DNA from: RI-231 sp041394905
GTDB taxonomy: Bacteria > Acidobacteriota > Terriglobia > Bryobacterales > UBA6623
Direction of reading: 5' to 3'
Length of the DNA: 64,000 nucleotides
NCBI GenBank assembly: GCA_041394905.1
Contig: JAWKHJ010000024.1
Location: 1 to 64,000, forward strand
Position numbers and translations under genes: made by a program. Each line of letters starts with the position of its first letter. Positions within the stretch are counted from its first letter, which is position 1. The notes beneath the pieces are model-generated. The model saw nothing but the letters and a program-made list of their open reading frames with translations, searched no databases and was not told the origin of the DNA. Positions 31,399 through 39,575 of the stretch are shown here, piece after piece.

Positions 31399-33227
31399 CT
31401 CGGACGTCGCTCCGCGGCCGTCCAGCTTTTCCGCCGTGCGCAGAAGGTAGAGGAACTCGGCGCGCTCTCCGCCCGTGTCGTCTCCCATGGCGCTGCGCGC
31501 CAGCCTCTCCGGCGGACGTCCAACTGGCGTCGCCTTTGTAGCCAGGTCGCGCAGCAACATGCCGTACTCGGCGACCGCCGCGGCCCAGCGCAGGTTGGCC
31601 GAGGCTTGCTCGACCGGCACGTCGGCGTCGTGCAGCGGGACTTCGAGCTTGCGGCTCTCGTGAGCGTCGGGCTGCTTGTAGCGCACCTTCACGAAGAGCA
31701 GCTCCGCGGACTTGGGCGGCGCTGGCGGCTCTGCTTTGTCGGGCTGATAGCGCAAGGGCTCTTCGTCGGGCGGAGCGCCGGTGGGGACGATCTCGTAGAG
31801 CGCCACGACGCTGTGTCCGGCGCCCATGTCGCCTGCGTCCTTCTTGTCGTTGGCGAAGTCTTCGTCCTTCAGCAGCCGGTTTCGTAGCCGATCAGACGAT
31901 AGCCGCGCACGCGTTCCGGGTTGAATTCGACTTGGATCTTGACGTCTTTTGCGACGGTGACGAGTGTGCCGCCGATCTGCTCGACCAAGGCGCGGCGGGC
32001 TTCGAGCGCGCTGTCGATGTAGAGGTACTGGCCGTTGCCGTGGTCGGCGAGTTGCTCCATCTTGGCGTCCTGCAAGTTGCCCGTTCCGAAGCCCATGACG
32101 GTGAGGAAGACGCCGCTCTCGCGCTCGCGCTCGATCAGTTGGATCAGCTCGTCGTCATTCGAGACGCCGACGTTGAAATCGCCGTCCGTGGCGAGGATCA
32201 CGCGGTTGGAGCCGCCTTTGCGGAAGCTGCGGCGGGCGAGCTCATACGCGGTGCGGATGCCGGCTGCGCCTGCGGTGGAACCTCCGGCGCGCAGACGTTC
32301 GAGCGCTTGCAGGATCGTGTGCTTGTGGTCGCCGGGCGTTGGATCCAGGACGACTCCTGCGGCTCCGGCGTAGACGACGATCGCGACCGAATCCTGCGGG
32401 CGTAGCTGGTCGACGAGCAGGCTGAACGCTTGTTGCAGCAGCGGTGGCTTGTCGGGCGAATGCATTGAGCCGGAGACGTCGAGCAGGAAGGTGAGCGAGG
32501 CGGGCGGCAAGGTCGGCGACAGCGATGTCCGCCGTGCGTAACGCGATGCGGGCGAGCTTGTGGTCCGAGTCCCATGGGCAGCGCGCGACCTCGGCGGCGA
32601 TGGCCAGCGGGTGTTCGCCTTGCGGCGCGGGATCGTCGTAGCGGAAGTAGTTCAGCAGCTCTTCGATGCGTACCCGCGTCCTTGGGCGGCAGGTCGCCGT
32701 CTTCAGGAAGCGTCGGACGTTCGAGTAGGCTGCGGTGTCGACGTCACTCGAGAACGTGGACAGCGGCGTCTTGAGTAGCGCTGGCCGGACTCTTCGATGC
32801 GGTTGCTGGCGCTCCAGCGCCGCCTGCAGGGCGGCATAGGTGGACTGAGTCATGATCGTGGGCGAGAGTCCGCCTCCACCGTTTCCGCGACCGAGCCGAC
32901 CTCGAGCGCGACGGTGTGTTGGGCGGTCAAGCCTGGTTGGACTTCGAACAAGTCTGCGGGAGAAATCTGAAAGCCAGCGGATTCCACGCGGACGCGGTAC
33001 TGCCCCCGGAGGCAGCGACGAAGCGCGCCACGCCCTGTGGGTCCGTTTGGGCTTTGCGCTTGAGGCCCGTCGCGGGGTTTCCACCTCCACATTGGCCTGC
33101 AGGATCACTGCGCCGGTCGCGTCGGTGACGGTGATTTCGAGCGCTCCTTGGATCGATTGCGCCACGCACAGCGCAGACGCGAAGACGAGAGAGTTGCGAG
33201 CAACACGGCTCGCAAAGATGCAGTCAT
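31390..33227 (-). CDS. YfbK-like VWA-domain protein, several frameshifts
   Basis: ATG 33227 gives a signal peptide (MTASLRAVLLATL, then FASALCVAQ after a frame change). Next come a carboxypeptidase-regulatory-like domain (GALEITVTDATGAVILQANV, GVARFVAASGG, FQISPADLFEVQPGLT) and the YfbK N-domain (LKTPLSTFSSDVDTAAYSNV, RIEELLNYFRYDDPAPQGEH). The VWA domain has an intact MIDAS start, TFLLDVSGSMHSPDKPPL, and later ILATDGDFNVGVSNDDEL. The C-terminal DUF3520-like region (HSVVALYEIVPTG, LLFVKVRYKQPD) follows after a further shift at about 31865. The gene overlaps the uridine kinase-like gene tail to tail by 9 bp. Role unknown, probably periplasmic metal-dependent binding. Confidence 0.75.
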
Positions 33228-33378
33228 TGTTCAACCCCCGAGGGGAAGTTTCCCCAACCCGTTTTCGAACTACGATTCGGGGGCGCGAAAGGGTTCAGGG
33301 AAGACGCGCTCACCTTCGCGCCTTGGTCGTGTATGTTGGTGGATTGTCGACCGGGCAACATTCTGCGCGCACCTTCTC

Positions 33379-34445
33379 GTGATCGGCGGACGCCTCGGCG
33401 GCGCCGCGCTCGTACTGTTTCTGCTCGATGCGCTGGTGTTTCGCGGGCCGTACCCATACTACCTGGGCGGACTCGACCACAGGCTCGGTGGAGTGCGGCT
33501 GTGGAACGAGAAGAAGCGCGAGCGCAGCGGCCGGCCGGAGATCCTGGCTGTTGGAGACTCGCGCATGCCGCTGTTTCCGCGTGTGGCGAACGAGCTGCAG
33601 GAGGAGACTGGGTATTTCTTTGCGGGTATCAATAGTCCGGGCACGTCTCCGCGTTGCTGGTATTACATGCTGCGCGACGTGGACCCCGACGCCAATCTTT
33701 ATCACGCGATTCTCATCCCGGAGTATTGGTACGAAGACCGCGACTCGTGGGACCGCTACGACGACCGTATCCGCGACCTCAACTACATCGTCGGCCAGTT
33801 GAAGGTGACGGACATTGCGGACTTCGCGCTCTCATTCCATTTGCCGGAGTATCGATTGAAGGCCGCACGCAGGGCGACGTGGAAGGGCTTCGTTTACCAG
33901 ACCGATGTGCGCGAGTTTCTCGCCGCAATCCCGAGCGGCTGGCCAAGGTCGAGTGGTACCGCCGCGACCAGTGGGAGTGGGTCTACAATTACGAAGGATC
34001 AAGGAAAACCTCGTGGGGCTGAGGCCGACTGGGAGAACGACCGCTTCCTGTACACGGACAGCGACATTCCACAAGAGCGGCGCGATCTTCTCGAGAAGAA
34101 GTGCTACGGCCGCCCGTGCCCGACACCGAACGGTTTCGGGCGTATCGCCAGAAGTGGTACGGCAAGGTGCTCGACCACTACGCGCACAGCGATACGAAGA
34201 TCATCTTCTTGCGGATGGCGCGGGGGCCTGTCCCGCGCGGCCGGAGCCGTATCCAGGCTACGACACGAGCGTCGTGCGGGACTTGGCCGAGCGGCCGAAC
34301 GTGCTGATGATGGACGAACACTTGTTCGATTGGATGGAGAAGCCCGAGTTCTTCAGCGACCCGCTACACATGAACATGGACGGCTCGCGTGAGTTCTCGG
34401 TGGCGTTGGCGAACGAGCTGGTGAAGCTGCTGGGGCGAGGAAGTA
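33379..34445 (+). CDS. SGNH-like acyl-esterase/transferase partner of MBOAT, several frameshifts
   Basis: One N-terminal membrane helix (LGGAALVLFLLDALVF) precedes a periplasmic SGNH-like domain: ILAVGDSRMPLFPRVANEL carries the Gly-Asp-Ser nucleophile block, and SDPLHMNMDGSREFSVALAN carries the Asp-x-x-His pair. Between them RDVDPDANLYHAILIPEYWY and WENDRFLYTDSDIPQERRD lie in different frames; the frame moves in the deletion direction about five times. The stop is inferred at about 34443 after one further lost base; otherwise the frame would run into the MBOAT gene. GTG 33379 is the best start in frame. In alginate-type systems such a protein works with an MBOAT acyltransferase, which is the next gene. 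Confidence 0.65.
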
Positions 34446-34459
34446 GAGGAAGGGGCGAA

Positions 34460-35836
34460 ATGCTGTTCAACACGTTTCCGTTCTTCGTCTTTCTGGTTAC
34501 TGTCCTGACCTTGTTCTATCTTGTCCCGCGCGCGCTGCGGAAGTACGTGCTGCTCGCGGCCAGCTACCTACTTCTACATGACTGGAATCCCCGGCTTGGC
34601 GCACGTTGCTCATTGGGCTAACGCTGGTTGGGTATTTTGCGGCCCGGAGCATTGAGGCGGGTTCGGCAGCAATTCGAAACTGGGTGCTGGTTGCCAGCGT
34701 TGCGGTCAATCTGGTCGTTCTCGGTTTCTTCAGAGTACTTCTTCTTCGCCGAAAACCTCGCCCTTGCCCTCGGACAGCCCGAAGATACGTTCTTCTTCTC
34801 GGTCGTGCTGCCGGTCGGCATCAGCTTCTATACGTTCCAAGGCATGTCGTATGTGGTGGACGTTCATCGCGGTGAGCAGAAGGCGATTCCGAACGTTCTC
34901 GACTATGCGCTGTACATCGCGTTCTTTCCGCAACTGGTCGCCGGCCCTATCGTACGCGCTGGCGAGTTCTTCGCCACGTTCTACGACTGGAAGCCTCCGT
35001 CGACGGAGGCCGTGCAGCGCGGTTGCTTGCTGCTGATTCTCGGGCTGACGAAGAAGATGGCGTTCGCCGACCAGTTCGCGCAGGTGGCCGACGCGTACTT
35101 CCAGGACCCGGCTTCGCACCCAGGGTTACTGACGGCATGGTCAGCCGTATTTGCGTTTGCGTTGCAGATCTTCTTCGACTTCTCGGGCTACACGGACATG
35201 GCGATCGGCATGGCGCGCCTGTTCGGGTTCGAGTTCCCGGTGAACTTCATGCGGCCCTATCTGGCCTGGAGCGTCACGGAGTTCTGGCGGCGCTGGCACA
35301 TCACGCTTTCGCGCTGGCTGCGGGATTACCTCTACATTCCGCTGGGCGGCAATCGCGGCGGCGCATGGCGGACCTACCGCAACTTGATGCTGACTATGCT
35401 GCTGGGCGGGCTGTGGCACGGCGCGAGCTGGAACTTCGTGATCTGGGGAGGGCTGCACGGGCTCTACCTTTCGGTCGAGCGTGCGGCATGGGGCAAGCGC
35501 GGAGGCTTGCCCGAGCCGCTGGCCTACCCGTTCCGCATCCTGTTCACGTTCGTGCTGGTGCTCATTGCTTGGGTGTTCTTTCGAGCGGAGACGTTTGCCG
35601 ACAGCCGGTACGTGCTGGGTGAGATGTTCTTCGGCGCGGCGGGGGCGTCGATGTTGGCCGCCCATCACTGGCTGCTGGCTTGGACGTCCCTTTTTGTCGC
35701 ACTGGCGGAAGAAGGGACACAGTGCTTCGAACGCATCGCGCGTTCGCGGGCTTGGGTGTTTTCGCTTGCGGCGGGGTGCCTGCTGTTTTGGGTCGACCTA
35801 TTCGGCGTGGTCGACGCTACGATTCCCTTTGTCTAG
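34460..35836 (+). CDS. MBOAT family O-acyltransferase (AlgI-like), two frame changes
   Basis: The enzyme is a polytopic membrane O-acyltransferase that passes acyl groups across the membrane for surface polysaccharide modification. ATG 34460 follows GAGGAAGGGG. The N-terminus (MLFNTFPFFVFLVTVLTLFY) shifts at about 34605 to LTLVGYFAARSIEAGSAA and returns at about 34735 (extra G in FFKYFFF). From there the sequence is intact: SFYTFQGMSYVVDVHRG, FFPQLVAGPIVRAGEF, DFSGYTDMAIGMARLFGF, and the catalytic-His block LLGGLWHGASWNFVIWGGLH. Total near 460 aa fits the family. It is paired with the SGNH-like gene just upstream. Confidence 0.88.
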
Positions 35837-35912
35837 TTCCAGTTCTAAGTCTGGTGCTGGATCAGAGCCGCGCCCGTGAGAGCGCGGAGGCAAACGCGTA
35901 CAATAGCGGCTC

Positions 35913-37316
35913 ATGGACTTCTCGCGTCGCTCGTTTTTGCGCACGGCCGGCCTCGGCGCCGCCGCATTGGTCGGTTGCGGCTCCGCGCCGGAAGCGCCCT
36001 CAGACAAGGCCGCCGCTCGCAAGCCCAACGTCGTGATGATCATGTCCGACGACCTGGGCGTCGAGGCAATCGGTTGTTATGGCGGCGAGTCGTACAAGAC
36101 TCCGAACATCGACAAGCTGGCGGCTTCGGGCGTGCGGTTCACCAACGCCTATGCGCAGCCCTTGTGTACGCCGACGCGGCTGCAGTTGATGACGGGCGAG
36201 TACAACTTCCGCAACTGGTATGGCTTCGGGCTGCTGCGGCCTGAGGAGAAGACCTTCGGCCACCAGATGTCCGCGGCGGGCTACAAGACATGTATCGCGG
36301 GCAAGTGGCAATTGTGGAGCTACAATCCGCCGGAATTTGAACCGGAGTTTCGCGGGCTGGGACAGAAGCCGGAGGATTCGGGCTTCGACGACTGGTTCTT
36401 GTGGCACGCGCGGCATACCGAGGAGAAAGGCTCACGCTATGGCGAGCCTACGATCATTGACAATGGCAAGCCGGTCGACGGGGCGGGGAAGTATGGCCCC
36501 GACCTCTACGTGGATCACATCAACGGCTTCATGGAGCAGCACAAAGACGAGCAGTTCTTCGTCTACTACCCGATGGCCCTGACCCACGGGCCCTTCAATC
36601 CGACGCCCGAGAGCGCCGATTGGGCGGACGGCGACCGCCTGCGCTCGGACATGAAAGCGTATTTCGGAGATATGGTCGAGCACATGGATGCGTGCGTGGG
36701 GCGAGTGGTCGACAAGATCGACGCACTGGGGCTACGCGAAGACACGCTGATCCTGTACTTCTCGGACAACGGTACGCCCAAGGGTGTGACTTCGATCCAG
36801 AACGGCAAGCCGGTCGATGGCGGCAAAGGGATGCCGACGGACGCCGGAACGCACGTCCCCCTGATTGCGAGTTGGAAAGGGGTGAGCCCGCCAGGCACGG
36901 TCAACGACGACATGGTGGATTCGACCGACCTCTACGCGACGATTCTCGACGCGGGCGGCGCGCAGCCGCCGAGTGGCGTCACGATCGACGGCCGCAGCCT
37001 TCTGCCGGAGATTCGTGGAGAGAAGGGCGACCCGAAGGATGTCATCGTCGTTTGGCATGACCCGCGTCCGGGCGCGGGAAAGGCGGCCTACACGCGGCTT
37101 GAGTTGTTTGCTCGCGACAAGCGGTTCAAGCTCTACGACGACGGGCGCCTATACGACGTTCCGGCGGATATCCTGGAGCAGCACCCCATTCCAGAGGGCG
37201 AGGGCGGGCCGGAGGCCCAGGCGGCGCGCGCGAAGCTGCGCCAGGCGCTGGACGCCGTTCCGGCAGAGAAGCGCGCTCCGCTGTGGGATCCGTACGCGGA
37301 GTTCCGCAAGAGCTGA
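35913..37316 (+). CDS. Tat-exported sulfatase
   Basis: This 467-aa formylglycine-type sulfatase has a Tat signal (SRRSFLRTAGLGAAALVG then CG, possibly a lipoprotein). Metal-binding Asp pair lies in VMIMSDDLGVEAIGCYG, and the catalytic motif in AQPLCTPTRLQLMTGEY (CxPTR, Cys modified by formylglycine-generating enzyme). Further family blocks are CIAGKWQLWS, DTLILYFSDNGTPKGVTS and GRSLLPEIRGE. The substrate is not predictable, but the GH29 fucosidase 760 bp downstream suggests a sulfated fucose-containing glycan. No FGE gene is in the window. The frame is intact. Confidence 0.9.
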   Translation: MDFSRRSFLRTAGLGAAALVGCGSAPEAPSDKAAARKPNVVMIMSDDLGVEAIGCYGGESYKTPNIDKLAASGVRFTNAYAQPLCTPTRLQLMTGEYNFRNWYGFGLLRPEEKTFGHQMSAAGYKTCIAGKWQLWSYNPPEFEPEFRGLGQKPEDSGFDDWFLWHARHTEEKGSRYGEPTIIDNGKPVDGAGKYGPDLYVDHINGFMEQHKDEQFFVYYPMALTHGPFNPTPESADWADGDRLRSDMKAYFGDMVEHMDACVGRVVDKIDALGLREDTLILYFSDNGTPKGVTSIQNGKPVDGGKGMPTDAGTHVPLIASWKGVSPPGTVNDDMVDSTDLYATILDAGGAQPPSGVTIDGRSLLPEIRGEKGDPKDVIVVWHDPRPGAGKAAYTRLELFARDKRFKLYDDGRLYDVPADILEQHPIPEGEGGPEAQAARAKLRQALDAVPAEKRAPLWDPYAEFRKS

Positions 37317-37324
37317 GGCGGGGG

Positions 37325-37783
37325 CTACTCCTGACGTTTTCCGTCCTCGGGGTGTTCGATGATCTGCGCCGAGTGAACGAAGATGACCGGACGTGTCTCT
37401 GTCTCGGAAAAGATGTCGTCTGGAAGCGTCAGAGTGGTGATGTATTCGTACTCGGGTCGGCTCAGGGTGCCGGCGACTCCTGTGATGCGCAGCCAGTCGT
37501 CCACGGCAGCGTCGGCGGGCGGCTTGGAGGACGCCTCAGGGTCGCAGAGGGTCAGGACTTCGCTCATCTCGAGCACACCGTGAGGCTCGAGAACGTAGTC
37601 ACAGTCGCCGAGGACACGCGTAATCTTCCCTTCTACCGTTAACATCTCCCCTGCTACCTTTCGGGGGTTTTCCGCGACCTCCTCCAGCGTTTCAGGCGGT
37701 GGCGAGGGCGAGCAGCCTAGGGCGATCGCCAAAATTAGACCCCCTAGGGCGAACGGGAGTAGGGCATTTCTGCGCATAGCCAT
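37325..37783 (-). CDS. small hypothetical lipoprotein
   Basis: From ATG 37783, which follows AAGGAC, the 152-aa product has a lipobox signal (MAMRRNALLPFALGGLILAI, ALGCSPSP). The mature part contains EEVAENPRKVAGEMLTVEGK, YVLEPHGVLEMSEVLTLCD and DDWLRITGVAGTLSRPEYEY, a pattern like small OB-fold domains of the tRNA_anti-like/NfeD type, though that is only a guess. Longer upstream frame is not protein-like. It is convergent with the sulfatase gene, with 8 bp between stops. Function unknown. Confidence 0.72.
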   Translation of the reverse strand: MAMRRNALLPFALGGLILAIALGCSPSPPPETLEEVAENPRKVAGEMLTVEGKITRVLGDCDYVLEPHGVLEMSEVLTLCDPEASSKPPADAAVDDWLRITGVAGTLSRPEYEYITTLTLPDDIFSETETRPVIFVHSAQIIEHPEDGKRQE

Positions 37784-38073
37784 ATGTCCTTGGTGGATGA
37801 GCGAGCAGTGTCGGGTGTTACCGCCAAGGACTGGGCAGGTTGGTATGAAGAGATGGTAACTTGTGAAAAATGAGTTGCCTAGATTGCTGAATCTAAAGCT
37901 ATCAGTCAAGACAAAGATGTGAGGAGTAAGGCATCTCGGAGGTAAGGCGCCCTTGTGGGATGGGAGGTTGCCTGCGGATGCCATGCCGACCTGGGCGCTA
38001 CCGAGCGGGCCGGAGGGGTCGCGCTAAGGGCCTGAAATTCGCTAAACTACAGAAGTTTAACGATTTGGCGGCT
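37784..38073. other. 290-bp gap upstream of the fucosidase
   Basis: This divergent gap lies between the lipoprotein (-) and the GH29 gene (+). It is more AT-rich than its surroundings around 37855-37930 (for example TTGTGAAAAATGAG and CTAAAGCTATCAGTC), so it probably holds the promoters of both genes. I could not define a convincing -35/-10 pair, and I see no gene or repeat in it. Confidence 0.4.
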
Positions 38074-39564
38074 ATGGTCCGAAATCACCTGGGAGCAATC
38101 CTGTTCCTGTCGAGTCTCACGGCGACTGCAATCGCCGCGCCCCCTTACGAACCTAACTGGAAATCACTCGATTCGAGACCTGCGCCGGAGTGGTACCTCG
38201 ATGCCAAGCTGGGCATCTTCATCCACTGGGGGCTGTACTCGGTTCCGGCCTACGCGGCTCCGGACAGTTACGCCGAATGGTACTGGCGCAACTTGATTGA
38301 GCCGCCCGGGGACGAGGATAGTCGCGATGCGCGCAACCGCCGCGCCACGCAAGCGTTTCACAAGCGCGTCTTCGGCGAAGGTTTTGCGTACAACGAATTC
38401 GCTCCGCTGTTCAAGGCGGAGCTATTCGATCCAGCCGAGTGGGCGTCTATCTTCAAACGGTCTGGCGCGCGCTATGTCGCGCTGACCTCGAAACACCACG
38501 ACGGCTTCTGTTTGTTCCCGAGCGAGGAAGCGAACCGCGATTGGGGCCGTCCATGGAATTCGATGGACATTGGCCCACGGCGCGACTTGCTGGGCGAGCT
38601 TAGTAAAGCGGTGCGCGCGGAGGGGCTCGAAATGGGCTTCTACTACTCGCTCTACGAGTGGTACAACCCGCTGTGGCTCAACGACCGCGCGTTGTTCGTC
38701 GACAAGCACCTGTTCCCGCAGTTCAAAGACGTGGTGACGCGCTACAAGCCTTCGATCATCTTTTCGGACGGCGAGTGGGACATGCCCGCGGCGGACTGGA
38801 AGAGCGAGGAGTTGCTGGCCTGGCTCTACAACGAGTCGCCCGTGAAGGACCGCGTGATCGTGAACGACCGCTGGGGCAAGGGCATACGGCACCATCACGG
38901 CGGATACTTCACGACCGAGTACGGCGCGGGGATGCCCGACGCCTCCCATCCCTGGGAAGAGAACCGTGGAATGGGGTTCAGCTACGGCTTCAATCGGAAC
39001 GAGCCGCTGGAGAACTACCGCACAGGCAAGGAGCTGATTTGGATGTTCAGCGACCTGGTGGCGCGGGGCGGCAACTTGTTGTTGAACGTTGGACCGCGGG
39101 CGGACGGCAAGATTCCCGAGATCATGGTCGAGCGGCTCTATGAGCTGGGCGACTGGCTGGCCGTCAATGGCGAGGCGATTTATGGCACTCGGCCGTGGCG
39201 GATCGCCGCTCAATGGAGCGAGGGCGAGAAGCCTGAGATGGGATTTGGCGAGTATCGGGTCGCCTATGACGTGCTCGAGTTGGCGGGGCAGCGTCCGAGG
39301 AACGGACATGCCGTCAAGCAAGTATTTTTCACGAGCAAGGGAGATACGGTTTACGCGATCACGCCCGGTTGGCCGGGCGAGACCTTGAGGTTGAAAGGGG
39401 TGCGCGCCTCCAAGCGAGACACAGAGGTCCGCATGCTCGGGCTCGACACGCCTCTCGCGTGGACGCAGAAGGGCGATGACCTGCTGATTCAGTTGCCGCC
39501 CTTTGGACCAGGCGAGTCTCCGAGCCGTTATGCGTGGGCGTTCAAGTTGACCGCGGTCCAGTAA
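38074..39564 (+). CDS. GH29 alpha-L-fucosidase
   Basis: The enzyme releases alpha-linked L-fucose with retention. ATG 38074 gives a signal peptide (NHLGAILFLSSLTATAIAAP), so it is exported. GH29 blocks are WYLDAKLGIFIHWGLYSVPA, FDPAEWASIFKRSGARYVAL, TSKHHDGFCLFPS and the nucleophile region PSIIFSDGEWDMPAADW (Asp in SDGEW). LINVGP-type sequence appears as NLLLNVGPRADGKIPEIM. At 496 aa it is the usual size, ending with a small beta domain. It lies downstream of a sulfatase and 11 bp ahead of the H1/M16 gene, with which it may be co-transcribed. Confidence 0.93.
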   Translation: MVRNHLGAILFLSSLTATAIAAPPYEPNWKSLDSRPAPEWYLDAKLGIFIHWGLYSVPAYAAPDSYAEWYWRNLIEPPGDEDSRDARNRRATQAFHKRVFGEGFAYNEFAPLFKAELFDPAEWASIFKRSGARYVALTSKHHDGFCLFPSEEANRDWGRPWNSMDIGPRRDLLGELSKAVRAEGLEMGFYYSLYEWYNPLWLNDRALFVDKHLFPQFKDVVTRYKPSIIFSDGEWDMPAADWKSEELLAWLYNESPVKDRVIVNDRWGKGIRHHHGGYFTTEYGAGMPDASHPWEENRGMGFSYGFNRNEPLENYRTGKELIWMFSDLVARGGNLLLNVGPRADGKIPEIMVERLYELGDWLAVNGEAIYGTRPWRIAAQWSEGEKPEMGFGEYRVAYDVLELAGQRPRNGHAVKQVFFTSKGDTVYAITPGWPGETLRLKGVRASKRDTEVRMLGLDTPLAWTQKGDDLLIQLPPFGPGESPSRYAWAFKLTAVQ

Positions 39565-39575
39565 TAGAGAACCTT

